Assembly: GCA_001899395.1 (NCBI GenBank)
Contig: MOYD01000063.1
Span: 84,615-126,169, forward strand
Reading direction: 5' to 3'
Origin: Candidatus Gastranaerophilales bacterium Zag_111
GTDB taxonomy: Bacteria > Cyanobacteriota > Vampirovibrionia > Gastranaerophilales > Gastranaerophilaceae
DNA: 41,555 bases
The notes under the pieces were generated by a model, which was given only the letters and a program-made list of their open reading frames with translations, was not told the DNA's origin and did not search any database. The translations under genes and the position numbers were made by a program. Every line of letters starts with the position of its first letter. Position 1 is the stretch's first letter. Shown piece after piece: positions 1-8,275 of this stretch.

Positions 1-185
1 TTTTTAGCGTGTTTAACCAGTTGTTCTGTTACAAAACCAACTCCTGCACCAATTTCAACCACGACATCATCCGGTTTTATATCCGCAAAGCCAATAATAT
101 CGTGGATAACTTCACGGTCTATCAGGAAGTTTTGTCCAAGACGTTTTTTTGTTCTGAAAAATTTTGCCCGTTCAAAGTAGTTCAT
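1..185 (-). CDS. rsmA: 16S rRNA dimethyladenosine transferase RsmA/KsgA, N-terminal part only
   Basis: Partial gene that runs off the left edge. Reading leftward from the ATG at 185, about 61 codons are visible. They contain the family's N-terminal signature ([13 protein letters not shown], about residues 11-23) and the S-adenosylmethionine-binding motif [13 protein letters not shown]. RsmA dimethylates two adjacent adenines in the 3' terminal helix of 16S rRNA during small-subunit maturation. It is divergent from the prepilin-like gene, and the 90 bases between them hold the promoters. The sequence itself is clear; only the missing C-terminal part is unknown. Confidence 0.88.
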   Translation of the reverse strand, partial: MNYFERAKFFRTKKRLGQNFLIDREVIHDIIGFADIKPDDVVVEIGAGVGFVTEQLVKHAK

Positions 186-214
186 ATTATTTATAATATC
201 ATAATAAGGTGCAC

Positions 215-243
215 TTGTATAGTTGATAGAAATTTGATATAAT
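215..243 (+). promoter_or_regulatory. Sigma-70-type promoter of the prepilin-like gene
   Basis: TTGTAT at 215-220 and a consensus TATAAT at 238-243 are separated by exactly 17 bases. Transcription would start near 250, about 25 bases before the ATG at 276, with the ribosome site AAGGAGA at about 261-267 between them. The prepilin-like gene therefore has good transcription and translation signals despite its disturbed reading frame. Confidence 0.6.
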
Positions 244-275
244 AATTAGTATCAGTATGAAAGGAGAGTAAAATT

Positions 276-1041
276 ATGCTGAAACTCAATCATAGTAAGA
301 AAAACGGGGGGGGGGGCACCGTTAAAGCTCTCCAATAAAGGGTTTACGCTGGCAGAAGTCTTGATAACCCTTGGTGTAATTGGTGTTGTCGCGGCGATGA
401 CTATTCCGATGTTGATTTCAAAGTATCAAAAACGAGTTATTGAAACAACATTGAAAGAAGATTTTTCGATATTTTCGCAAGTTAATAAGATGATGGTCGC
501 AAATGATGTTGGATTGGATTTAGAGGCTGCTGACGGTTCTGATGCTGCAATAAGAGCATGGTTTGAAACTTATATGCTCCCTTATATTAATGTTGCTAAC
601 GTTTGCTATAGTACTTCCGGTTGCTGGGGTAAGTACCAAAATACCAGAATGCTTAACGGAAATAATTTTACAGATTGTAAAATTAATTTAGGTTGCGGTA
701 CTAATTGGATTTCATTTGTTATGAATAACGGAACAATGGTTGCGCTTGATATCGGAAATAATAAACAATTAAGAGACATCTTTGGTGTTGATTCTACAGC
801 AAGCACCTGTTTAAAAATGTATGTTGATGTGAATGGTGACAAAAAGCCCAATAAATTTGGCGTTGATATTTTTCTTATGACATTCACTGAAGACGGGTTT
901 GCTCCTGCCGGATATTCAAAAACTCCGGCACAACTTAAACAAAATTGTTCACCGGGACAAACCGGCTACTGGTGTATGACGTATGTTAAAAATGCAGGAT
1001 GGGTAATTCCTGATAATATATGGAAACTAAGAAATGATTAG
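276..1041 (+). CDS. Type IV prepilin-like protein, reading frame interrupted by an 11-G tract (possible phase-variable gene)
   Basis: The ATG at 276 has a good ribosome site (AAGGAGA) but, as written, its frame reaches a stop after about 20 codons. The downstream frame (open to TAG at 1039-1041) encodes a class III-like N-methylation leader, GFTLAEVLITLGVIG, followed by a hydrophobic helix and a Cys-containing globular domain. Removing one G from the run of 11 at 306-316 joins the two parts into a 254-residue protein with a short Lys-rich leader before the Gly/Phe cleavage site. Such proteins are processed by prepilin peptidase and assembled by type IV pilus or type II secretion-like machines. 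Either the gene is switched OFF by slippage in the tract or the assembly miscounted the homopolymer. An internal TTG at 361 is not a credible start because it lies inside the leader helix. Confidence 0.85.
306..316 (+). repeat. Poly-G homopolymer tract, 11 bases
   Basis: Eleven consecutive G residues lie 30 bases inside the prepilin-like gene, between the start codon and the prepilin cleavage site, where changes in Gly codons would be tolerated. With 10 (or 7 or 13) Gs the gene is in frame; with 11 it is not. Long G runs are rare in AT-rich DNA and are a classic slippage substrate. Confidence 0.95.
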
Positions 1042-1047
1042 TGTAGT

Positions 1048-1073
1048 GGCGGAAATTCTTACGAATTTCCGCC
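1048..1073. terminator. Stem-loop between convergent prepilin-like gene and leuS
   Basis: Perfect 11-bp stem: GGCGGAAATTC (1048-1058), loop TTAC, GAATTTCCGCC (1063-1073). It sits 6 bases after the prepilin stop and 8 bases after the leuS stop on the other strand. Flanking U tracts are weak on both sides, so it is probably a shared bidirectional terminator but not a textbook one. Confidence 0.6.
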
Positions 1074-1081
1074 CTTCTAAA

Positions 1082-3568
1082 CTATTTAACTACGATATTA
1101 ACAAGTTTTTTCGGTACGACAATTGTTTTCACAATTGTTTTTCCTTCTGTCATGGTTTTGATTTTTGGACTGTCAAGCGCTGTTTGTTTCATTTGCTCTT
1201 GGTCAAGTCCTTCATCAACCTCGATTTTGTCCTTAACTTTGCCGTTTACCTGAACAACCAGTGTTATGGAGCTTGATTTAGCAAGGTTTTCATCCCATTT
1301 GCACCACGGTTGAGCGTGGATTGAACCCTCGCCGCCAAGTTCGTGCCAAGCCTCTTCTGTCAAGTGAACTGCAACAGGTGACATAAGTTTCATCAACGAA
1401 ACTATTGCAAAGCTTAATACATGTTTGTCTTCTTCGCTCAATTGAGGTTTTTTAGCTTGCCAGTCATAGATTGCGTTTGTTAATTCGCGGTATTTTGAGA
1501 TTACCGTGTTAAACTGGAAGTCGTTTGAAATATCATTTGTAATCCCTTTGATTGCAATATGAACTGTTCTTACTAAGTCATCGTTTGATTTTTCAAGAGG
1601 GAAGTTCAATTTGTAATCAAGTGTGATATTTTCCTCGTTTGTTGAAATTAATCTCCAAACTCTGTTTAAGAATTTGTAGCAGCCTTCAACGCCGGCATCT
1701 GACCAGTCAAAATCTCTTGCAGGAGGCGAATCAGACAGGATAAACAATCTTGCCGTATCTGCTCCGTAGTTTTCAAAGATTTCATCCGGGTCAACTGTAT
1801 TGCCTTTGGATTTTGACATTTTTGAACCGTCTTTTAAGACCATTCCTTGTGTTAATAAGTTTTTAAACGGTTCGTCAAAATCTAACAACCCGCAGTCTCG
1901 CAAAGCTTTTGTGAAAAATCTTGAATACAACAAGTGCAATATTGCATGCTCAATTCCGCCGACATATTGGTCAACAGGAAGCCAGTGATTTACTTTATCG
2001 CGGTCAAAACACTTATCAGAATTATTTGCATCAGCGTATCTTAAATAATACCAGCTTGAACATACAAAAGTATCCATAGTATCTGTTTCGCGTACAGCAT
2101 GCCCCCCGCAAACAGGACAAACAGTGTCTTTAAATGTTTTTGATGTTGTAATCGGAGATTTCCCGGCAACCGTGAAATCAACGTCTTTTGGTAGCATTAC
2201 CGGCAACTGCTCTTCCGGCACCGGTTGAATTCCGCATTTGTCACAGTATACAACAGGAATTGGTGCACCCCAATATCTTTGGCGTGAAATTAACCAGTCG
2301 CGAAGTCTGTATTGCGTTTTGAATTCTCCAAAACCTTTATCTACTGCCCATTTTGTAATCGCGGATTTTGCGTCGTTATTTTTTAGCCCGTTGAATTCAC
2401 CGGAATTAACCAATACTCCGGGTTCTGTATAGGCTGCTTCTTTGCAGTCACTTGGATTTTGCGGGTCTTCAATTACAACTTTCAATGGTAGATTGTATTT
2501 TTTTGCAAAATCAAAATCTCTTGTATCGTGTGTCGGAACACCCATTACAGCACCTGTTCCGTACTCAACAAGTGCATAATCCGCTGTCCACAGAGGGAAA
2601 ATCTCTCCGTTAAACGGGTTTTTGCAGTGTGTCCCCAAAGGAACCCCCGTTTTTACTCGTTCGGTTGAAAGTCTTTCAATTTCAGTCATTTTGCGCGCAT
2701 TGCTGCGGTAATCTTCAAATGCTTGTTTGTTTTCAGGAGTTGTAAGTTTTTCAATGTCTTTATATTCAGGTGCTACAACAAGGTAAGTGATACCAAAAAC
2801 AGTATCAGGACGCGTTGTATAAACCGGAACTTCCATTGCTTCACCGTTTGGAGCATCAATTACAGGGAATTTGAAAATTGCACCTTTTGATTTCCCAATC
2901 CAGTTTGCCTGCATTGTTTTAACATTGTCACCCCACCCCGGGAGTTTATCTAAGTCTTCCAGTAACACATCAGCGTAATCTGTGATTTTGATAAACCATT
3001 GTGACAAGTATTTTTTCTCAACTACACTGTCACATCGCCAGCATTTCCCGTCGATTACTTGTTCGTTAGCAAGAACTGTACCGCATTCATCGCACCAGTT
3101 TACGGCTGCTTCTTTTTTGTATACCAGTCCTTTTTTATATAATTGTAAGAAAAGCCATTGTGTCCATTTGTAATAATCAGGTTTGCATGTTGTAACTTCT
3201 CTGTCCCAATCATAAGACAACCCAAGCATTTTTAACTGTTTTGTCATATATGCTATGTTTTCATCTGTCCAGGTTTCCGGGTCTGCATTATGCTTCATTG
3301 CAGCGTTTTCAGCAGGAAGACCGAAACTGTCCCATCCAATCGGGTGTAAAACATTAAACCCGTTTGCCTTTTTAAATCTTGCAATAACATCGGTTATTGT
3401 GTAATTCCTAACATGTCCCATATGAAGTTTTCCGGATGGATACGGAAACATCGACAGGGCGTAATATTTAGGTTTGTCAGATTTATCAGGTGTTTTAAAC
3501 GCCTTTGTATCATCCCAAACTTTTTGCCATTTTTTTTCTATCTCTTGTGGAAAATAACTTTCTTTCAT
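1082..3568 (-). CDS. leuS: Leucyl-tRNA synthetase
   Basis: 828 residues, the usual length for a bacterial-type LeuRS. It charges tRNA-Leu with leucine in the cytoplasm. The class I signature HIGH appears as HMGH at residues 49-52 within PYPSGKLHMGHVRNY. The KMSKS loop is present as GSKMSKSKGNTV at about residue 580. A CxxC...CxxC zinc-type insertion (CDECG ... CWRCD) lies at about residues 159-180, and the editing (CP1) domain is present with TTRPDT and a GTGAVMGVPTHDTRD block. It is the last gene of the long minus-strand series, 50 bases after panC, with a purine-rich but weak ribosome site (GAAAGAAAGAGAAAG). A possible own promoter element TATACT lies at 3604-3609. Identity is certain. Confidence 0.98.
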   Translation of the reverse strand: MKESYFPQEIEKKWQKVWDDTKAFKTPDKSDKPKYYALSMFPYPSGKLHMGHVRNYTITDVIARFKKANGFNVLHPIGWDSFGLPAENAAMKHNADPETWTDENIAYMTKQLKMLGLSYDWDREVTTCKPDYYKWTQWLFLQLYKKGLVYKKEAAVNWCDECGTVLANEQVIDGKCWRCDSVVEKKYLSQWFIKITDYADVLLEDLDKLPGWGDNVKTMQANWIGKSKGAIFKFPVIDAPNGEAMEVPVYTTRPDTVFGITYLVVAPEYKDIEKLTTPENKQAFEDYRSNARKMTEIERLSTERVKTGVPLGTHCKNPFNGEIFPLWTADYALVEYGTGAVMGVPTHDTRDFDFAKKYNLPLKVVIEDPQNPSDCKEAAYTEPGVLVNSGEFNGLKNNDAKSAITKWAVDKGFGEFKTQYRLRDWLISRQRYWGAPIPVVYCDKCGIQPVPEEQLPVMLPKDVDFTVAGKSPITTSKTFKDTVCPVCGGHAVRETDTMDTFVCSSWYYLRYADANNSDKCFDRDKVNHWLPVDQYVGGIEHAILHLLYSRFFTKALRDCGLLDFDEPFKNLLTQGMVLKDGSKMSKSKGNTVDPDEIFENYGADTARLFILSDSPPARDFDWSDAGVEGCYKFLNRVWRLISTNEENITLDYKLNFPLEKSNDDLVRTVHIAIKGITNDISNDFQFNTVISKYRELTNAIYDWQAKKPQLSEEDKHVLSFAIVSLMKLMSPVAVHLTEEAWHELGGEGSIHAQPWCKWDENLAKSSSITLVVQVNGKVKDKIEVDEGLDQEQMKQTALDSPKIKTMTEGKTIVKTIVVPKKLVNIVVK

Positions 3569-3618
3569 AATCTTTCTCTTTCTTTCAATAATCCTTGGTA
3601 TTTAGTATAACATAAAGA

Positions 3619-4473
3619 TTACTTTAATAAAATATTATCAATCAGTCTAACTCCGCCTACTTTGCAGGCAATAAACACTCTTGTCGCATCGTCTGCTTTT
3701 GTAACTTCCTCAAGTGTCTCTTCATTCATAAATTCCAGATACTCCGGTTCATGATGTTCGTTTAAAAACGAATAAGCGGTTTCTTTCAGCGCTTCAACAT
3801 CTGTAATCCCTTTTTTGTAGCAGTTTTTGATATTGTTAAGTATCTTACTTAGCGCTAAAGCATGGGTTTTATCCTCTTGTGAGAGGTATTTGTTTCTTGA
3901 ACTTAGCGCAAGTCCTGTTTCTTCACGCACAATCGGGCAAGGAATAATCTCAACCGGAATATTTAAGTCCTTAACCATTTTCTTGATAATAATAAGCTGC
4001 TGAGCGTCTTTTTGACCGAAAAATGCAAAATCAGGCTGCACAATATTAAAAAGCTTATTCACAACCGTGCAAACACCGTCAAAATGCCCTACACGCGACT
4101 TCCCGCATAATTTATTCACATAGAAAAAAGGCGGGATAACATAAGTTAGAAAATCGTTTGAGCGAATTTGACCTTCGCCGTACATTTCAGTTGGAGATGG
4201 CGCAAAAACTATACTAACTCCTGCATCATCACAAAGCTTAGTGTCCTGCTCTAAAGTTCTTGGATATTTGTCTAAATCCTCTCCGGGACAGAATTGGATA
4301 GGGTTTACAAAAACCGATACAACCACCTTATCACATTTCTCAACTGCTTTTTTTATCAGGCTCAAATGCCCTTCATGCAAAGCTCCCATTGTAGGCACCA
4401 ATCCGATTGATAACCCCTGCTTTTTCCATTTTTTAACCTGTTCTCTTACTTCTTTGATTGTATGAATTAACAT
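3619..4473 (-). CDS. panC: Pantothenate synthetase (pantoate--beta-alanine ligase)
   Basis: 284 residues, normal for the family. It joins pantoate and beta-alanine using ATP, the last step of pantothenate (vitamin B5) synthesis. Visible motifs are VPTMGALHEGHLSLI with the HIGH-like HEGH at 33-36, FFGQKDAQQ at about 151-159, and the KMSKS-equivalent LALSSRNKYLS at about 188-198. The ATG at 4473 has a good ribosome site (AAGGGAT). It is 24 bases downstream of the TPR protein and in the same orientation as panB, so panB, the TPR gene and panC look like one operon. panD (aspartate decarboxylase) is not in the window. Confidence 0.97.
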   Translation of the reverse strand: MLIHTIKEVREQVKKWKKQGLSIGLVPTMGALHEGHLSLIKKAVEKCDKVVVSVFVNPIQFCPGEDLDKYPRTLEQDTKLCDDAGVSIVFAPSPTEMYGEGQIRSNDFLTYVIPPFFYVNKLCGKSRVGHFDGVCTVVNKLFNIVQPDFAFFGQKDAQQLIIIKKMVKDLNIPVEIIPCPIVREETGLALSSRNKYLSQEDKTHALALSKILNNIKNCYKKGITDVEALKETAYSFLNEHHEPEYLEFMNEETLEEVTKADDATRVFIACKVGGVRLIDNILLK

Positions 4474-4497
4474 AATATATCCCTTCTTTCAGATAAT

Positions 4498-5280
4498 TTA
4501 AAACCCGTATCGCTTTTTCTTTTCCTGATTAGAATTTTTATAATAATTTTTATTATTTTTAATATCTTCAATAATTTTTTTGTAATCTCCTTTAGCAAGA
4601 CTTAAAGCGGTTTCATAATCTTTTTCAGATTGTTCAGCTTTGCCGAGTTTTTCATAAACGTAGGCTCTTTGCGCATATGTAGTGGCATGTAGCTTTTTGC
4701 CTGCCTTAATTTTTTCGTTTAAAATGTTTAAAGCCCTGTCATATTCGTCTGTTAGAATATAATTTTCGGCTGCCAAATTGGTTAATCCGGTTAATTTACA
4801 CATTTTGACCCCATTTTCGGCATCGCCTTTTACTGTGTATAGCGTACATAAATGCACTAAACTTGAAAAAACATAATCTTTACATTTAGTTTTGTAGTCA
4901 GAGTTATTAACGTCACAAGCTTCAGGATGTCTGTCTAAGTCTATTGCCTTTTGAAAGCAGTTAATGGCTTTTTGACCTTCTCCTGTGCCTGAATAATAAT
5001 AATATGAACCAAGATTTGAATACATATAAGATTTTATCTTTGGAAATACAGATGTATTAATTGCAAGTTTATGAAAAATTTCTTCATTTTTTGTGGTATA
5101 TGCTAATGTTAAAAACCACCACGGCAATGATAAATATAAACAAACCAGTAATATTACAAGTGTTGAAAATTTTGCAATCTTATGTTTGATAATAATTGCT
5201 AAAATTACAAAAATTACCAGTGCTGCAAAAGACCCCGTATAAACAAATACTAAAAATAATAAGTCATAACTTGCTAACAT
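4498..5280 (-). CDS. Membrane protein with TPR-like helical repeats, unknown function, inside the pantothenate operon
   Basis: 260 residues. Two hydrophobic segments (about residues 6-32 and 37-60) anchor the N-terminus in the membrane. The rest is helical with tetratricopeptide-like repeats, for example YMYSNLGSYYYYSGTGEGQK...CFQKAIDLD at about 85-120 and TTYAQRAYVYEKLGKAEQSE...ALSLA at about 205-235, ending in a basic tail. The start at 5280 lies 2 bases after the panB stop, with GAGGAG inside the panB end as ribosome site, so translation is probably coupled. TPRs normally mediate protein contacts; nothing here points to an enzymatic role. A link to coenzyme A synthesis is only suggested by position. 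Confidence 0.8.
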   Translation of the reverse strand: MLASYDLLFLVFVYTGSFAALVIFVILAIIIKHKIAKFSTLVILLVCLYLSLPWWFLTLAYTTKNEEIFHKLAINTSVFPKIKSYMYSNLGSYYYYSGTGEGQKAINCFQKAIDLDRHPEACDVNNSDYKTKCKDYVFSSLVHLCTLYTVKGDAENGVKMCKLTGLTNLAAENYILTDEYDRALNILNEKIKAGKKLHATTYAQRAYVYEKLGKAEQSEKDYETALSLAKGDYKKIIEDIKNNKNYYKNSNQEKKKRYGF

Positions 5281-5282
5281 TA

Positions 5283-6083
5283 TTAATAAATCTCCTCTTC
5301 GGATGGGAATTTTCCTGTTTTTACATCCTCATTAAACTGTTTTGCGCAATTTAGTATTAAACTTTTCATATCACCGTATTTTCTGGCAAATTTTGGCTTG
5401 AAGTCAGAAAATTTGCCAAATATATCATCACTAACCAAAACTTGTGCATCACAATATCTTCCGGCACCGCATGAAATAGTTGGAATTGTCAAATTTTCAG
5501 TTATGTATTTAGCGCTTGTTTCCGGCACCATTTCAAGTACAATAGAAAATGCTCCGGCTTTTTCAAGTTTTTTTGCCTGTATCAAAAGCTGTTCTGTTGC
5601 ATCTTCTGTTTTTCCTTGGATAATGTGCCCGCCAATGACATTTTCTGATTGCGGAGTAAAACCAATATGCCCCATAACCGGAACGCCCATTTGCGTAGTT
5701 CGTTTAATGAGTGCTTCGATATAATCATTGCTTGCTTCGATTTTTACGGCATTTGCACCAAGTTTAATCATGTTGCCGATGTTTGTTAAAGCGCTTGGAA
5801 TATCAGTTGTATAACTTAAAAAGGGCATATCTGTCACTACCATTGCTCTTTTTGAGCCTTTTGCCACTGCGCGGGTAAAAATTGACATCTCCTCAACTCC
5901 GATGGACATTGTGTTTTCATACCCCAGGGCAACCATTGCCAGGCTGTCGCCTATTAAAATCACGTCAATCCCCGCTTCATCTAAGTATTTTGCGGTTGAG
6001 TAATCGTATGCTGTCAAAACTGAAAATTTTTCTCCTGCATTTTTCATTTTTTGCAGAGTTCTTACTGTTACTTTTTTTGCCAT
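5283..6083 (-). CDS. panB: 3-methyl-2-oxobutanoate hydroxymethyltransferase (ketopantoate synthase)
   Basis: 266 residues, typical length. It transfers a hydroxymethyl group from methylene-tetrahydrofolate to 2-oxoisovalerate, the first committed step to pantothenate. Family motifs are LTAYDYSTAKYLDEAGID (23-40), the metal-binding IGDSLAMV (D46), VVTDMPFLSY (D85), PVMGHIGFTPQ, and IVLEMVPE with the catalytic Glu. The start ATG at 6083 lies inside the 3' end of yvcK (16-base overlap), and the MAKK start is normal for the family. Translation is probably coupled to yvcK; see the finding on the A-AAA-AAG heptamer in the overlap. Confidence 0.97.
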   Translation of the reverse strand: MAKKVTVRTLQKMKNAGEKFSVLTAYDYSTAKYLDEAGIDVILIGDSLAMVALGYENTMSIGVEEMSIFTRAVAKGSKRAMVVTDMPFLSYTTDIPSALTNIGNMIKLGANAVKIEASNDYIEALIKRTTQMGVPVMGHIGFTPQSENVIGGHIIQGKTEDATEQLLIQAKKLEKAGAFSIVLEMVPETSAKYITENLTIPTISCGAGRYCDAQVLVSDDIFGKFSDFKPKFARKYGDMKSLILNCAKQFNEDVKTGKFPSEEEIY

Positions 6084-7384
6084 AATCTAAATTTCTGTTG
6101 TTTTCTGAACCAATAATATAACGACCTTGCAACTCTGTTGGAACTGTGTCTTACAAGCCCTTCTTTGCTGTCTTCTATGAGTTTTTTGGCAATTATTTTT
6201 ATGCCTAATTTTTTTACTTCAGCCGCGTCCAGTTTTACCGGGTAAGAATTTGATTTTTGGTATTTGTCCGCTAATTTTTCAGGCAAATAATCGTTTACCA
6301 AAACTGCATCTACTATGTCTTTTGAGCCGGCATGTTGGATTAAGGCTTTTAAATGGTCTGAAACCTTGTAATTATCGGTTTCTCCGGGTTGTGTCATTAT
6401 ATTGCAGACGTAAATCTTTTTGGCTTTTGATTTTGCAATTTCGTGTGCAATTTCTTTTATTAAAAGGTTTGGAATTACGCTTGTGTAAAGGCTTCCGGGA
6501 CCAAGAATTATAAGTTCTGCATTTTTTATTGCCTCGATTACATCCGGCAAAGCCTTGCAGTTAGCAGGTTCTGTAAATAATCTTTTTATTTTGCCGTGAG
6601 CTTCAGGAATTGTTGATTCTCCATGAATTATCCTGCCGTCTTCCATTTCTGCTACAAGTTTCATATCATCCAACGTTGCGGGTAAAACACGTCCTCTTAT
6701 GGATAAAATTCTGGATGAAGCGCGTACCGCCGATACCATATTGCCTGTAATATCATATAATGCAGTGATAAAAAGGTTTCCGAAACTGTGCCCTTCAAGT
6801 CCTGCACCGTTATCAAACCTGTATTTAAAAAGTTTATTAACTAAGTCTTCATCATCAGCAAGCGCTGTAATACAGTGTCTGATATCGCCCGGCGGTAAGA
6901 TACCCATTTCTTCACGTAGTCTGCCTGAACTTCCGCCGTCATCACCTACTGTAACAACTGCTGTAAGGTTGTTTGTGATATTTTTAACCCCGCTTAAAAG
7001 CATTGATAAGCCTGTTCCGCCGCCTACCGCAACAATTCTTGGACCGCGGTTAAGTTTTCTTCGTCTGTATAAATGTTCCAGTAAGACGTCGTTGTTGCGG
7101 TCTTCTTCAATATCAAGGATTGAAAGGTTAGTTTTTTGCCAGCCTTTAAAAAATATTGCAGCACCTATCATTACAATCCCAAAGGCGAGCCATTCGGTTG
7201 AAATTTTTGTTGCAATTTTGCTTATAAACTGCATTGTGTTATAAATCGGCTGGAGGTCAAACAAAATTAAAATTCCTAAAACCATTAAGACGGTTCCCGC
7301 AAAAATAAGTGCAAACCACCTTTTGACTTGTAGTCCCGGGATTAACCATCCTGCTTGTTTTGGCATTTTTATTTTCTTAATCAT
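6068..7384 (-). CDS. yvcK: Membrane-anchored YvcK/CofD-like protein (gluconeogenesis factor family)
   Basis: 438 residues. Two transmembrane helices (about 23-42 and 64-80) precede the soluble UDP-sugar-binding YvcK domain, which starts with VAVGGGTGLSMLL (118-130). It continues with the hallmark VGDDGGSSGRLREEMGILPPGD and, later, LGPGSLYTSVIPNLL. Family members bind UDP-N-acetylglucosamine and affect cell shape and carbon routing into cell-wall precursors. The classical soluble Bacillus form is shorter, so the membrane extension is a visible difference. It starts 20 bases after pxpA with AAAGGGAAA as ribosome site and overlaps panB by 16 bases. The family call is very firm; the physiological role is inferred. 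Confidence 0.92.
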   Translation of the reverse strand: MIKKIKMPKQAGWLIPGLQVKRWFALIFAGTVLMVLGILILFDLQPIYNTMQFISKIATKISTEWLAFGIVMIGAAIFFKGWQKTNLSILDIEEDRNNDVLLEHLYRRRKLNRGPRIVAVGGGTGLSMLLSGVKNITNNLTAVVTVGDDGGSSGRLREEMGILPPGDIRHCITALADDEDLVNKLFKYRFDNGAGLEGHSFGNLFITALYDITGNMVSAVRASSRILSIRGRVLPATLDDMKLVAEMEDGRIIHGESTIPEAHGKIKRLFTEPANCKALPDVIEAIKNAELIILGPGSLYTSVIPNLLIKEIAHEIAKSKAKKIYVCNIMTQPGETDNYKVSDHLKALIQHAGSKDIVDAVLVNDYLPEKLADKYQKSNSYPVKLDAAEVKKLGIKIIAKKLIEDSKEGLVRHSSNRVARSLYYWFRKQQKFRLWQKK

Positions 7385-7404
7385 ACATTTCCCTTTATAT
7401 AAAA

Positions 7405-8199
7405 CTATTCAACCCAGCCTGATTTTTGCGCATTTTTGTAGTTGTAAGGCAAAGGTTCAACAATTTCGCGAGCTTGAATTATTAAATCTTTTGCGTTGGC
7501 AAGTTTGTTTGAAAAATGGATTGAGTCCGCGCGGACAATTGTTTTCCCGCCAACGTTGTTTGTTACTTGCGAATTTTGGAGCAAGTCTTTTAGTCTTTGG
7601 ATTGAAATTTCGGTATTTTCTAAATCTCTTGCTGAGAAATCAATATTTCCGGTTTCATCGTAAATTTTTTCAAGATGAACTTCGTGTGCAACTTGAATAT
7701 TTTCCTCTTCTCCGGCAATTGCAAGATTATCGCTTGATGCGCCGTAGTAGACAAGCCAGCTTGAGCATTTTTTGATTGCTCTTGCAATTGTTTTTGATAC
7801 ATCTAAATCTTCCAGCGCCTGACGATACATAGCTCCGTGCGGTCTAACATGCTCAATTTCCATATGATAAGCTTTGGCAAACGTCATAATCGCTCCAACC
7901 TGGTACATTACAAGTGCTTCTAACTCGTCGCTGTCCAGTTCCATTTGTCTGTAGCCAAAACCCTGGATATCATCAAAACCGATATGAGCACCTACTACAA
8001 CATTTTTTTCTTTTGCTTCAAGCAAAGCTTCTTTTATTGTCAAAGGGTCGCCGGCGTGGAATCCGCATGAAATATTAACTGAACTTACATAGTCCAGAAG
8101 TCTTGTTTCCGAACTGTTTTTATAAATCCCGAAACTCTGTGCTAAATCACAGTTAAAATCTATATTTTTAATTGATTTTCTCTCTAAAACATTTTGCAT
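7405..8199 (-). CDS. pxpA: LamB/YcsF family protein, 5-oxoprolinase subunit A
   Basis: 264 residues from the ATG at 8199; a GTG four codons upstream (8211) is the alternative start and neither has a strong ribosome site. Family motifs are IDFNCDLAQSFG at the N-terminus, NISCGFHAGDPLTI, VVGAHIGFDDIQGFGYRQM and VRPHGAMYRQ. PxpA acts with PxpB and PxpC in ATP-dependent opening of 5-oxoproline to glutamate. No pxpB or pxpC is next to it here, which is unusual since the three genes normally cluster; they may be elsewhere or absent. It lies 64 bases after bioC and 20 bases before yvcK. Confidence 0.88.
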   Translation of the reverse strand: MQNVLERKSIKNIDFNCDLAQSFGIYKNSSETRLLDYVSSVNISCGFHAGDPLTIKEALLEAKEKNVVVGAHIGFDDIQGFGYRQMELDSDELEALVMYQVGAIMTFAKAYHMEIEHVRPHGAMYRQALEDLDVSKTIARAIKKCSSWLVYYGASSDNLAIAGEEENIQVAHEVHLEKIYDETGNIDFSARDLENTEISIQRLKDLLQNSQVTNNVGGKTIVRADSIHFSNKLANAKDLIIQAREIVEPLPYNYKNAQKSGWVE

Positions 8200-8275
8200 A
8201 ATTTTTCTCACAAGTCTTGTATTTACCAGTTAATTATACACGATAAAGAATATAAATCTATCTCTTTACATATTT

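Noticed and set aside
9-242. Plus-strand open frame of 77 codons at the left edge
   Set aside because: Antisense to rsmA, whose family motifs are clear on the minus strand.
361-1041. TTG at 361 as the true start of the prepilin gene
   Set aside because: It lies within the conserved FTLAEVLITLG leader, which would remove the cleavage site, and no ribosome site precedes it.
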